A DNA stretch of 64,000 nt. It comes from DATKFM01 sp963851215. Its GTDB lineage: Bacteria; Pseudomonadota; Alphaproteobacteria; Dongiales; Dongiaceae. The stretch's first letter is position 1, and every line of letters begins with the position of its first letter. Location of the stretch: assembly GCA_963851215.1 (NCBI GenBank), contig CAWKOG010000015.1:124001-188000 (forward strand), given 5' to 3'. Made by a program: the position numbers and the translations under genes. Below are positions 37,772 through 46,375 of the stretch, piece by piece. The notes beneath the pieces were generated by a model. That model did no database searches and was not told the origin of the DNA. It saw only the letters and a program-made list of their open reading frames with translations.

Positions 37772-38945
37772 ATGCCGATCGAAGGCAGAAGTGACGGCGC
37801 CCAGCGGCGGGTGCGGCTGGGCATGGTGGGCGGCGGCGAGGGCGCCTTCATCGGCGGCGTGCACCGGATTGCGGCACGTCTCGACGATCACTATGATCTG
37901 GTCGCCGGCGCGCTCTCCAGCGAAGCGGCGCGGGCGCAGCGGTCGGGCGCGGCGTTGGGACTCGATCCCGCGCGCAGCTATGGCAGCTTTCAGGACATGG
38001 CGGCGGCGGAGTCCAAGCGTCCCGACGGCATCGAGGCCGTCGCCATCGTCACGCCGAACCACATGCACGCGCCGGTGGCCAAGGCCTTTCTGCAGGCGGG
38101 CATCCATGTCATCTGCGACAAGCCGCTGACGGCGACGCTGGAAGAAGCGAAGGCGCTGGCCGAACTGGCGCGCAAGAGCGGCCGGGTGTTCGCGGTCACT
38201 TACAACTACACCGGCTATCCCATGGTGCGGCAGGCGCGGGCCATGGTGGCCGATGGCACGCTGGGCACGCATCCGCGTGGTGCAGGTGGAGTATCCCCAG
38301 GACTGGCTCACCGAGCGGATCGAGACTACCGGCCACAAGCAGGCGGAATGGCGCACCGATCCCAAGCGCACCGGTGCCGGCGGCAGCATCGGCGATATCG
38401 GCACCCATGCTTTCCATCTCGCCAGCTTCGTCAGCGGGCTGGAGCTGGACAGCGTCCTGGCCGACCTCACCACCTTCGTGCAGGGCCGGCAGGTGGACGA
38501 CAACGCCAATGTGCTGCTGCGCTTCAAGGGCGGCGCCAAGGGCATGCTCTGGGCCAGCCAGGTGGCGCCGGGCAACGAGAATGCGCTGCGGCTGCGGGTC
38601 TACGGCACCAAGGGCGGCCTGACCTGGAGCCAGGAGAATCCCAACTATCTGCGCTATGCGCCGTTCGGCGAGGCGCCGCGGGAGCTGTCGCGCGGCGGGG
38701 CGGGCGCTGGACCCGCGGCTGCAAGGGTTACGCGCGTGCCGCCTGGCCATCCCGAAGGCTATCTGGAGGGCTTCGCCAACATCTACAGCGAGGCCGCGGC
38801 GGCGATCCGCGCGGCGGCGGAGAAGAAGCCGATGCCGCCGGAGGTGCTGTACCCCACGGTGGAGGACGGGCTGAAAGGCGTCAGCTTCGTCGATGCCGTG
38901 GTGCGTTCATCCCGCGATGGCGGCGTCTGGACGAAGCCGGCATAG
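37772..38945 (+). CDS. Gfo/Idh/MocA family oxidoreductase (frameshifted)
   Basis: About 390 residues. N-terminal Rossmann domain: VRLGMVGGGEGAFIGGVHR, then AVAIVTPNHMHAPVAKAFL and VICDKPLTATLEEAKAL, the usual catalytic-lysine motif of the family (EKP/DKP). C-terminal domain: EYPQDWLTERIE, TGAGGSIGDIGTHAFHLASF and the end SRDGGVWTKPA. One extra A at 38267 splits the gene; removing it gives GTLGRIRVVQVEY. The active-site His in DIGTHAFH is intact. Last gene of the sugar-type cluster. Confidence 0.9.
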
Positions 38946-38978
38946 GCTGTTCTAGTCAGATGCGCCGCACCTAAACCT

Positions 38979-39009
38979 ACTCCCTTCTCCCCCAAGGGGA
39001 GAAGGGAGT
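38979..39009. repeat. REP-like palindrome (CCCTTCTCCCC variant)
   Basis: Perfect 14-bp arms ACTCCCTTCTCCCC and GGGGAGAAGGGAGT around CAA, between convergent genes. Same family as at 33104 with a compensated C/T change in both arms, which suggests the pairing itself is maintained. Confidence 0.75.
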
Positions 39010-39026
39010 CCGTATCAGTCTCGCGA

Positions 39027-39977
39027 TCAGTTCTGAGCGCTTGAGACCGATGCGTTGATCGCCAGCCGCGCGCGGCGGTCGGCGAGATTGACCAGCACCA
39101 CGCCGGCCAGGATCAGGCCGAAGCCGCCCAGCAGCGTGGCGTCCAGCGTCTCACCCAGGCTCAGAGTCGACAGCAGCACGCCCATCATCGGCACGGCGAG
39201 GAAGGACAGCGAGCTGGTCATCGCCGGCAGAGCGCGGGTGATCGAGGTCGCCGCCCAGAAGCAGAATGCGGTGGCGATCGGGCCGTTATAGATCAGCGCG
39301 CCGATCAGCGGCGGTCCCCAGTCGAAGCCTGAGAAGCCGTCATGCCAGAGCGCCACCGGCAGCACGGCGAGGCCGGCGAACAGCAGCTGCCAGGGCGTGA
39401 GCTGCAGCGGCGACAGATGCCAGCGATGGCCGCGGATATGCAGGATGCCGAAGCCCCAGATCATCGCCGCCAGCATCAGCAGCAGGCTGCCGACGATCAT
39501 GCCCCTGTTGTTCCAGTCGACGCCCAGGGGATTGAACAGCACGGCGATGCCCAGCACGCCGGCGACCAGCCCGGCCGCTTTCATGGGTGTCAGCTTCTCG
39601 CCGAACAGCAGCACGGCACCGGGCACCACCCAGAATGGCGTAGTGTAGACCAGCACGGCCGAACGTCCGGCCGGCACCTGCTCGAGGCCGAAATTCACCA
39701 GCGGCTGGAACACCGCCATCTGGCAGAGGCACACGCTGATCACCACCGGCCAGTCCTGCCGCGTCGGCCAGGCGAGCTGCTTCTTGTAGGCCAGGTAGGC
39801 GAAGAGGCAGAGCGCACCGGTCAGCATGCGCGTCACCGTGAACCACAGCGGCGTGATGTGGTCGAGCGCCACCTTCATGGTCGGCCAGTTGGCGCCCCAC
39901 AACAGGACCACCAGCGCGAGCAGCCAATAGGCGCTCCGCGGGCTCACGGGCGCGGATGAGGAAGCGGTTGCCTTCAC
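39027..39977 (-). CDS. DMT superfamily EamA transporter
   Basis: A 316-residue membrane protein with ten predicted helices in two EamA repeats: YWLLALVVLLWGANWPTMKVAL at the start of repeat 1 and LLLMLAAMIWGFGILHIRG at repeat 2. Signatures RMLTGALCLFAYLA and VPMMGVLLSTLSLGE fit metabolite exporters of the RhaT/EamA type. Substrate unknown. Complete. Converges with the sugar cluster. Confidence 0.9.
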   Translation of the reverse strand: MKATASSSAPVSPRSAYWLLALVVLLWGANWPTMKVALDHITPLWFTVTRMLTGALCLFAYLAYKKQLAWPTRQDWPVVISVCLCQMAVFQPLVNFGLEQVPAGRSAVLVYTTPFWVVPGAVLLFGEKLTPMKAAGLVAGVLGIAVLFNPLGVDWNNRGMIVGSLLLMLAAMIWGFGILHIRGHRWHLSPLQLTPWQLLFAGLAVLPVALWHDGFSGFDWGPPLIGALIYNGPIATAFCFWAATSITRALPAMTSSLSFLAVPMMGVLLSTLSLGETLDATLLGGFGLILAGVVLVNLADRRARLAINASVSSAQN

Positions 39978-40056
39978 GGGTCCGGGCTTTTAGGGAATTG
40001 GGATGGCGATGACGCCATCATCCCCATCGCCGCCGCGAAGGCAAGGAGCAAGCCCC

Positions 40057-40347
40057 ATGACCGCAGGGCCGATCGCCGCCCGGATCGAGGCCAAACTGAC
40101 ACAGGCGCTGAATCCCGCGCGCCTGATCATCCGCGACGATTCAAGCCGGCATAAAGGCCATGGCGGCCACAACCCCGAGGGCGAATCCCATTTCCATGTG
40201 GAGATCGTCAGCGCCGCCTTTGCCGGCCAGAGCCGGGTCGCGCGTCAGCGCATGGTCTACGGCATTCTCGCCGAGGAGATGAAGCAGCGCGTTCATGCGC
40301 TGGCGCTGACGACCCTGACGCCTGAGGAAGACCGGGCGCGCGCCTAA
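40057..40347 (+). CDS. BolA family protein
   Basis: A 96-residue BolA-type protein: RIEAKLTQALNPARLIIRDDSSRHKGH, then ESHFHVEIVSAAFAGQSRVARQRMVY. The conserved His residues (SRHKGH, HFHVEIVS) are those that bind 2Fe-2S clusters together with monothiol glutaredoxins. No monothiol glutaredoxin is adjacent. ATG 40057 with AAGGAG upstream is preferred over 40003. Confidence 0.94.
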   Translation: MTAGPIAARIEAKLTQALNPARLIIRDDSSRHKGHGGHNPEGESHFHVEIVSAAFAGQSRVARQRMVYGILAEEMKQRVHALALTTLTPEEDRARA

Positions 40348-40351
40348 TCGA

Positions 40352-40684
40352 TCAGTTGATCACCGCGGCGTCGCGGACCAGCAGCGCATCGCCGTCGCGC
40401 AGGATCTCCACGCGCGCCGCTTCGGCATCGCCGAGGCCGGGGGTCGACAGCAGCATGCTCTGGCCGGGGGCGAGCACGGTTTCGAAGCGCACCGGCGTGC
40501 CGGCTTCGCCCTGGGCCAGTGTGGCGACGACGCGATAGCCCGCGGGCTCGACGGTGTAGTAGGCGACGCCGGATACCGCGCCGAGGTCGATGCGGCTGGC
40601 GATGGTGGGGGCGTCATCGGCGAGGGCCGCGCCGCTGAGGACGACGCCCGATAGTGCGGTCAACACGACTCGACGAAGGGACAT
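40352..40684 (-). CDS. Small secreted hypothetical protein
   Basis: 110 residues with a clear Sec signal (LTALSGVVLSGAALA, cleavage before DDAPT). The mature 85 residues look like a small beta protein (GVAYYTVEPAGYRVVATLAQG, RFETVLAPGQSMLLSTPG). Not recognised. Its stop faces the BolA stop with 4 bases between. Confidence 0.7.
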   Translation of the reverse strand: MSLRRVVLTALSGVVLSGAALADDAPTIASRIDLGAVSGVAYYTVEPAGYRVVATLAQGEAGTPVRFETVLAPGQSMLLSTPGLGDAEAARVEILRDGDALLVRDAAVIN

Positions 40685-40868
40685 GGTTCTCTCCTTTGCT
40701 AGGCAGCCGGCTGCAACTGAGCCGCTGCGGACAGTTCAGGATGGGAACGATGAATCCCCAAATCCAATCGATTGCGGTTATCATCAGCATCGGTTGAACG
40801 AATAGCTGCTGCAATTGCTCGATAATCAGCGCGCCGCGCCCCACGCGCCTGCGACAAAACGCGTCAGG

Positions 40869-41417
40869 TCATTTTCCTGTAAAGAACGCCGGCCAGTTCT
40901 GCTTGACCACCGGGCTGTCGCTGGCCAGCGCGTGACAGGTGTCGATGAAGGCGGGCCGCCTGGTCTTGCCGTCGAGATCGTCCCACTTCTTCCGCGCGGC
41001 GAAGACGGTCTGATAGGCGACGGTGGCGATGGCCACAAGCATCTCGGTCTGGTGGGTGCAGCCGCTGGGACCGCCGAAGGCATCCTTCACCCGCTTGCTC
41101 CAGCCCGGCCCGATGCGCTGGCCCTTCATCGCCGCATACTTCGCGGTGATGTCGCCGCATATCTGGAACGGACTGGCGGCGGTGGCGACCTCGATGTCGT
41201 GGATCAGCAGATTGTCGTCGATGGTCAGGCGCAGCCACATGTCGTGGATCGGTTCGCCCGCCTTGATCTCGCCGCGCCAGTCGTTGGGGAAGCCATAGGT
41301 CTTCACGTCGGTCATGTTGCCTTCGATGTCCCAGAGGCCGTCCTGGCGGTGATAGCCGCGGAAATCATAGCGGCGCGTGTGCAGATGCTCGCGGGGCACG
41401 GGCGCGGACAGGGGCAT
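40869..41417 (-). CDS. DUF2889 family protein
   Basis: 182 residues matching DUF2889: HTRRYDFRGYHRQDGLWDIEGNM at the start, DMWLRLTIDDNLLIHDIEVATAASPF and SGCTHQTEMLVAIATVAYQT in the middle. Function unknown; members are often near aromatic-compound catabolic genes. Here it is 31 bases downstream of aroB on the same strand and may share its transcript. Confidence 0.9.
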   Translation of the reverse strand: MPLSAPVPREHLHTRRYDFRGYHRQDGLWDIEGNMTDVKTYGFPNDWRGEIKAGEPIHDMWLRLTIDDNLLIHDIEVATAASPFQICGDITAKYAAMKGQRIGPGWSKRVKDAFGGPSGCTHQTEMLVAIATVAYQTVFAARKKWDDLDGKTRRPAFIDTCHALASDSPVVKQNWPAFFTGK

Positions 41418-41448
41418 TGATTAAACTCCCAATCTCGGTCGTTGGAGG

Positions 41449-42564
41449 TCAGGCGGCCGCGGCTTCGATGAGCAGGGCCTTGACGTCGGCGGTGTTCACG
41501 TCCTTGGCGATGAAGGCGCGGCCGATGCCGCGCGCCAGGATGAAGTTGAGGCGGCCGCCGCTCAGCTTTTTGTCATGCTGCATATTCTCGATCAGCCGGT
41601 CCGCATCCCAGACGCGGCCGCCGATTGCCGTCGGGCGGGTGGGCAGGCCGATGGCAGCGAGATGCCGTTCGACCCGCGCCGCATCTTCCGGCGGGCAGAG
41701 GCCGAGCTGCGCGGAGAGATCGAAGGCCATGACCATGCCGATGGCCACGGCTTCGCCATGGAGCAGGTCGCTGCCATAGCCGCATTCCAGCTCCAGCGCA
41801 TGGCCGAAGGTGTGGCCCAGATTCAACAGCGCCCGGGCACCGGCCTCCCGCTCATCCTCGGCGACGATGGCGGCCTTGGCGGCGCAGCTGACACGCACCG
41901 CCCGCTGCCGCGCGGCATTGTCGCCATCGATGACGGCCGGCCCATGTTCCTCGAGCCAGGCGAAGAAGGACGCATCGTTAATCAGCCCGTACTTCGCCAC
42001 CTCGGCATAGCCGGCCAGCAGTTCGCGGCGCGGCAGCGAATCCAGCACGCCGGTATCCGCCAGCACCAGCCGCGGCTGGTGGAAGCTGCCCACCAGATTC
42101 TTGCCCCAGCGCGTGTCGATGGCGGTCTTGCCGCCGACGGAGCTGTCCACCTGCGCCAGCAGCGTGGTGGGGATCTGTAAGAAATCGACACCGCGCAAGA
42201 GGATGCTGGCGGCAAAGCCGGTGAGATCGCCGATGACGCCGCCGCCGAGCGCGACCAGCATGGTGCTGCGCTCCGGCTTCTCCGCCAGCAGCCGGTCCAT
42301 CAGCTGCTCCAGATATTGGAAGCTTTTGGTCTGCTCGCCTGATGGCAGGACGATCTCGCGATGAGCGATGCCGCCCTGGTCCAGCGCGCGCGTCAACACC
42401 GGCAGATGCAGGCGCGCCACCGGCTCGTCGGTGACGATGGTGACCTTCGGCTGCTTGAGCAGCGGGCGCAAATAGCCTGCGGCCTGCGCCAAAAGCCCGC
42501 GACCGACATGGATATCGTAGCTGCGCGCGCCTAGCGCGACAGTCAGCTTTTCCGTCTCGGTCAC
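41449..42564 (-). CDS. aroB: 3-dehydroquinate synthase
   Basis: Second step of the shikimate pathway; NAD- and metal-dependent. 371 residues. NAD-binding GGGVIGDLTGFAASILLRG, active-site QIPTTLLAQVDSSVGGKTAID, and metal ligands in LLNLGHTFGHALE and LLHGEAVAIGM. The end includes MQHDKKLSGGRLNFILARGIG. Start ATG 42564 overlaps the aroK stop by four bases, so the pair is co-translated. Confidence 0.97.
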   Translation of the reverse strand: MTETEKLTVALGARSYDIHVGRGLLAQAAGYLRPLLKQPKVTIVTDEPVARLHLPVLTRALDQGGIAHREIVLPSGEQTKSFQYLEQLMDRLLAEKPERSTMLVALGGGVIGDLTGFAASILLRGVDFLQIPTTLLAQVDSSVGGKTAIDTRWGKNLVGSFHQPRLVLADTGVLDSLPRRELLAGYAEVAKYGLINDASFFAWLEEHGPAVIDGDNAARQRAVRVSCAAKAAIVAEDEREAGARALLNLGHTFGHALELECGYGSDLLHGEAVAIGMVMAFDLSAQLGLCPPEDAARVERHLAAIGLPTRPTAIGGRVWDADRLIENMQHDKKLSGGRLNFILARGIGRAFIAKDVNTADVKALLIEAAAA

Positions 42565-43133
42565 GATGCCTTCCGCTCCGGCTTGCTGAGATACTCGGTC
42601 AGAGCCTCATACACACGTTCGACCGTCACTTCCGGCGGCGCATCCACGCTGTCGACGGTGATGTCGGCCAGAGCATAGGTGGGATAGCGCAGCGCAATCA
42701 GTTCCTGCAGCTTGGCGCGGGGATCGGCCACCTGCAGCAGCGGCCGGTCGTTGCGGCGGGACACGCGCTTCAGCATCAGTTCGAGTTCGGCGCGCAGCCA
42801 GATGGAAATGCCGCGCTCGGCAATGCGCACCCGGGTCTCCGGATCCATGAAAGCGCCGCCGCCGGTGGACAGCACATGGATCGGATTCTCCAGCAGCCGC
42901 AGGATCACCCGCCGCTCGCCGTCGCGGAAGCTTTGCTCGCCATGGCGCTCGAAGATCTCGGCGATGGAGCAGCCGGCGGCCGCCTCGATCTCCTTGTCGG
43001 CATCGACGAAGCCCAGCTCCAGCCGCTGCGACAGGCGCTTGCCGATGGCGGTCTTGCCGACGCCCATCAGACCGACCAGGACGACAGTCTTCGGCAGCTT
43101 GAGGATTGCAGTGTCGGCCATGGGCTGATTCAA
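42561..43133 (-). CDS. aroK: Shikimate kinase
   Basis: A 190-residue P-loop kinase: Walker A VGLMGVGKTAIGKRLSQRL, shikimate-binding FVDADKEIEAAAG, and FRDGERRVILRLL, GGGAFMDPETR, plus the lid region SRRNDRPLL. Translation may start at 43133 or at 43121 (MADTAIL). It is upstream of and overlaps aroB. Confidence 0.96.
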   Translation of the reverse strand: MNQPMADTAILKLPKTVVLVGLMGVGKTAIGKRLSQRLELGFVDADKEIEAAAGCSIAEIFERHGEQSFRDGERRVILRLLENPIHVLSTGGGAFMDPETRVRIAERGISIWLRAELELMLKRVSRRNDRPLLQVADPRAKLQELIALRYPTYALADITVDSVDAPPEVTVERVYEALTEYLSKPERKAS

Positions 43134-43320
43134 AGTGCTGATTCAAAGTCGCCGGTATCGCCACCGGCCCGGGCTTGCGTTGTCAGGATTCACGCTGCCC
43201 GATAGAGTGCCGCATTATCGCCACAGTCAAGACCTAAGCTGAGAAAATGACAGAGTTGCAATCCCTTACAATTGATTCATGGGCGCGGCAGGGCCGCGTT
43301 TTCGCGGGAGCCGGCGCGCG

Positions 43321-43461
43321 ATGAGGCGGCTGGTTCTCGGCTTTTTCACCCTCTGCCTGATCGTCGTCGTCGTGGGGTTCGGCGTCCTCGCCTTTTGGGA
43401 GGTATCGCCGCCGACATCGACCATCGAGAAAACCGTCCCCAATGACCGGTTCAGCCAGTAG
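43321..43461 (+). CDS. Small single-span membrane protein
   Basis: 46 residues: MRR, then a hydrophobic helix (LVLGFFTLCLIVVVVGFGVLAFW), then a polar end (VSPPTSTIEKTVPNDRFSQ). It overlaps the following secreted protein gene by 20 bases in another frame, so the two are probably coupled. An in-frame start at 43279 would add a poorly supported extension. Function unknown. Confidence 0.6.
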   Translation: MRRLVLGFFTLCLIVVVVGFGVLAFWEVSPPTSTIEKTVPNDRFSQ

Positions 43462-45241
43462 TGGCTGCCGCGCGGAGGTCTGGCTGCGGACGTCCGTCCT
43501 AGGATTGACGGCTGCGGCGGTACTGGCGACGGCGCCCGGGGCCGCCGCCCAGACGCTGCTCGGCCAGAGCGACCCGGTCAATCTCCTGCCAATGACCGAA
43601 CCGGCAACACAAACCGGTGAGGACGCGCCGGCCGGTACATCCTCTGACGCGCCCCAGGGTTTCGAAATGGAAACCCTCGATGAGGTCGGCGGTGATTTTG
43701 CCGGTCCGCTGACGCCGCAGAATGGCGGGCTGCAGCCCTCGCTATGGCGCGGCAGCAGCCGGGGCAAGATCGAGCGTCTGCTGGCGCGGCTGCCGCTGCA
43801 TCATTCGCCGGCGCTGGCGTCTTTGATGCGGACTTTGTTGCTGACCAATGCTAGTCCGCCGCCGGGCCAGGGCACTGGCGTCAACATCCTGGCGCTGCGC
43901 GCCCGCATCCTGGCCGAGATGGGTTTTCTGCAGGACGCGCTGCAATTGCTGCGCACGGCGCCGGCGCGGGCGATGGATGGCACGGCATCGCAGGTTCTCG
44001 TGGATCTCTCCTGGCAATCCCTGGATGTGGATGGCGCCTGTGCGGCGCTGTTGCAGCCCGCCGCGTCGTTCGGGATCAACAGGGAGTTTCAACAGCAGCG
44101 GGTGTTCTGCCAATGGCGCGGCGGCCTGCAGAGCGATGCACAGTTCGGCCTGGACCTGCTGCGCGAGGAAGGCGCAACCGATCCGTTCTTCGCAGCGATC
44201 ATGGACCGCCTTGCCGGCAATCCCGAGGTGAAGATTCCCGCGCCGCACGAACTCACGCCCGCCCGCATCGCCATGTATCACGAGGCGCAGGAACCGCTGC
44301 CTGATAGCGCCTTCGATCTCGCCTCGATCGAGGCGGTGACATCGCTGGCGATGGATACGCGGATCGATCCGGAGTTGCGATTATCAGCCGCGGAAGCCGC
44401 CGCCTCGCAAGGCGCGCTCGCGGCCCAGGTGGTGCGCGACGCCTATGCTGCCCAGACATTCAAACCGGAGGATCTGCAGGGCGCGGCGGGGCTGCCGGAA
44501 ACCGGCGCCAGCGCCCGGGACCGCGCCGTCTTGTATCAGGCCGTCGCGGCAGCGCCCGTGCCACAGGTGCGCGCCTCGATCCTGCAGGTGGCGCTGGGTC
44601 CCACCGGCTGGGCCGACAACGACAATTGGCGGCTGCAGGTCTTTGCCCCCTTCCTGATGGACCTGCCGCCGGCGCCGGAACTGTCCTGGTATGCGCCGGA
44701 AGCGGCGCATTATCTGTTCGCCCTCGGTGAATTCGAGCAGGCCCGCGCCTGGATCGGATTGACCCAGGGCGACCAGAACTACGGCGAAGGCTCGGTCGAT
44801 ACCAATTCGGCGATCATGCTGCCATCGCTGCTGGCGCTGGATTATCTTGCCGGCGGCTATGAGTCGGTGCCGGTGATAGGGTCCTTCCTGGCGCAGGGAC
44901 AGGTCAATGCCAGCCCCGACAGCGTCGAACGGCTGCAGGCGATCTTCTCCGCCTTCGATGACTCGCTGCCGGATTCCGCGGATGGCGCCATCGCGGATTC
45001 AGGCGATGGCGGCGCGCCGAAATTGCCGAAGGAGAATCTCAATCTCTGGCTCGATCTCGGCGATGTTTCGGCCAAGGGCATGCAAGGCGAAACCGGATTG
45101 CTGGCGCTGGTGGGCTTGCGCGACCTGGCGACGGCGGAGCCGCTGTGGCTGCTGCGCGCCCTGGCCGGATTGCGCCGTGTGGGTCTGGAGAAGGACGCCC
45201 GCCGCATCGCCGTCGAAGCGGCGATCGCCAACGGCCTGTAA
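43442..45241 (+). CDS. Uncharacterised secreted protein upstream of xerD
   Basis: 599 residues with a signal peptide (SVLGLTAAAVLATAPGAAA, cleavage near AQT). The rest is mostly alpha-helical, with repeating short helix pairs resembling a TPR/SEL-like solenoid (ILALRARILAEMGFLQDALQLL, VLVDLSWQSLDVDGACAALL, AAHYLFALGEFEQARAWIGL). I know no function. xerD starts 3 bases after its stop, so they share a transcript; this placement suggests an envelope or division role but nothing proves it. Confidence 0.8.
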   Translation: MTGSASSGCRAEVWLRTSVLGLTAAAVLATAPGAAAQTLLGQSDPVNLLPMTEPATQTGEDAPAGTSSDAPQGFEMETLDEVGGDFAGPLTPQNGGLQPSLWRGSSRGKIERLLARLPLHHSPALASLMRTLLLTNASPPPGQGTGVNILALRARILAEMGFLQDALQLLRTAPARAMDGTASQVLVDLSWQSLDVDGACAALLQPAASFGINREFQQQRVFCQWRGGLQSDAQFGLDLLREEGATDPFFAAIMDRLAGNPEVKIPAPHELTPARIAMYHEAQEPLPDSAFDLASIEAVTSLAMDTRIDPELRLSAAEAAASQGALAAQVVRDAYAAQTFKPEDLQGAAGLPETGASARDRAVLYQAVAAAPVPQVRASILQVALGPTGWADNDNWRLQVFAPFLMDLPPAPELSWYAPEAAHYLFALGEFEQARAWIGLTQGDQNYGEGSVDTNSAIMLPSLLALDYLAGGYESVPVIGSFLAQGQVNASPDSVERLQAIFSAFDDSLPDSADGAIADSGDGGAPKLPKENLNLWLDLGDVSAKGMQGETGLLALVGLRDLATAEPLWLLRALAGLRRVGLEKDARRIAVEAAIANGL

Positions 45242-45243
45242 TC

Positions 45244-46221
45244 ATGAAAGCGATCAAACAGGACATGCAGATCACAGGACCGATGGCGCCCGCCGACCGC
45301 CTTCTCGAGCGCTTCTTCGAGATGCTGATGGCCGAGCGGCAATCGGCGGCGAACACCATCGACGCCTATCGCCGCGACCTCAATGACTTCGCCGGCTTTC
45401 TCGGGCGGCGCGACCGCTCCCTGGCCGACGCGGATGCGGCGCTGGTGCGCGCCTATCTGCAGCGCCTGGATCAGGCGGGCATGGCGCCGCGCACGGCCGC
45501 GCGCCGGCTCTCGGCCTTGCGGCAGTTCTACAAATTCCTGATCGGCGAGGGTTTGCGAACCGACGATCCGCTGGGAACCGTCGATGCGCCGCGGCAACCC
45601 AAGGCGCTGCCCAAGCTGCTCAGCGAGGAGGAAGTGGCGCGGCTGCTGTCCGCCGCCCGCGCGCTGCCGGGCGATGACGGCCTGCGCGCCCTGGCGCTGC
45701 TGGAGCTGCTCTACGCCACCGGACTGCGGGTGTCGGAGCTGGTCGGCATGCCCGTGGCCGCCGTGATGCGCGATCAGCGCGTGCTGATCGTCCGCGGCAA
45801 GGGCGGCAAGGAACGGATGATCCCGCTGAACGACGGAGCGCGGCAGGCGATCGCCTGCTGGCTGCCGGTGCGCGCCGTCTGGCTGGCCAAGGCCCGCGCC
45901 GGCGGCGGCACTTCGCCCTGGCTATTCCCGTCGCGGGGCAAGAGCGGGCATCTGACCCGCCACCGCTTCGCCCAGCTGCTGAAAGCGATCTGCCTGGCGG
46001 CTGACATCGATCCGCGCCGGGTTTCGCCCCATGTGCTGCGCCACGCCTTCGCCACCCATCTCCTGGACAATGGCGCGGACCTGCGCAGCGTGCAGCAGAT
46101 GCTGGGCCATGCCGACATCGCCACCACCCAGATCTACACCCATGTAGCGGGGGAACGGCTCAAGACCCTGGTCAATACCCACCATCCCCTGGCCCGGCCG
46201 CGGCGCCAGGACCCGGAATAA
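45244..46221 (+). CDS. xerD: Tyrosine recombinase XerD
   Basis: Site-specific recombinase that resolves chromosome dimers at dif with XerC. 325 residues. N-terminal SAM-like domain (SAANTIDAYRRDLNDFAGFL), catalytic Arg in LLYATGLRVSELVG, His-x-x-Arg in SPHVLRHAFATHLLDNGAD, His in MLGHADIATTQIYTHV and nucleophile Tyr in QIYTHV. The link to accA downstream supports XerD rather than XerC. Complete. Confidence 0.93.
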   Translation: MKAIKQDMQITGPMAPADRLLERFFEMLMAERQSAANTIDAYRRDLNDFAGFLGRRDRSLADADAALVRAYLQRLDQAGMAPRTAARRLSALRQFYKFLIGEGLRTDDPLGTVDAPRQPKALPKLLSEEEVARLLSAARALPGDDGLRALALLELLYATGLRVSELVGMPVAAVMRDQRVLIVRGKGGKERMIPLNDGARQAIACWLPVRAVWLAKARAGGGTSPWLFPSRGKSGHLTRHRFAQLLKAICLAADIDPRRVSPHVLRHAFATHLLDNGADLRSVQQMLGHADIATTQIYTHVAGERLKTLVNTHHPLARPRRQDPE

Positions 46222-46229
46222 CCCCGCCG

Positions 46230-46272
46230 ATTGACAGCCCCCGGCAATTGACAGCCCCCATAGATTGACAGC
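46230..46272. repeat. Three TTGACAGC repeats at 17-bp period
   Basis: ATTGACAGCCCCC begins at 46230 and 46247, and ATTGACAGC at 46264, giving exact 17-bp spacing. TTGACA is the sigma-70 -35 consensus. It lies 9 bases after xerD and about 110 before the malyl-CoA-lyase-like gene. It could be a short tandem duplication or a clustered promoter or operator. Confidence 0.6.
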
Positions 46273-46375
46273 TTGGGCCGCGATTGGCATCAAGGCGGCG
46301 CGGACCGGCCCTTGTGAGCGGGTCCCGGCCGGATTGCCTGAATCCAAGTCTTCTCAAACACTTTTCGAGGGCAGC

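Noticed and set aside
37097..38575. 492-residue minus-strand frame across the isomerase and Gfo/Idh genes
   Set aside because: Spans two real genes in antisense and has no family features.
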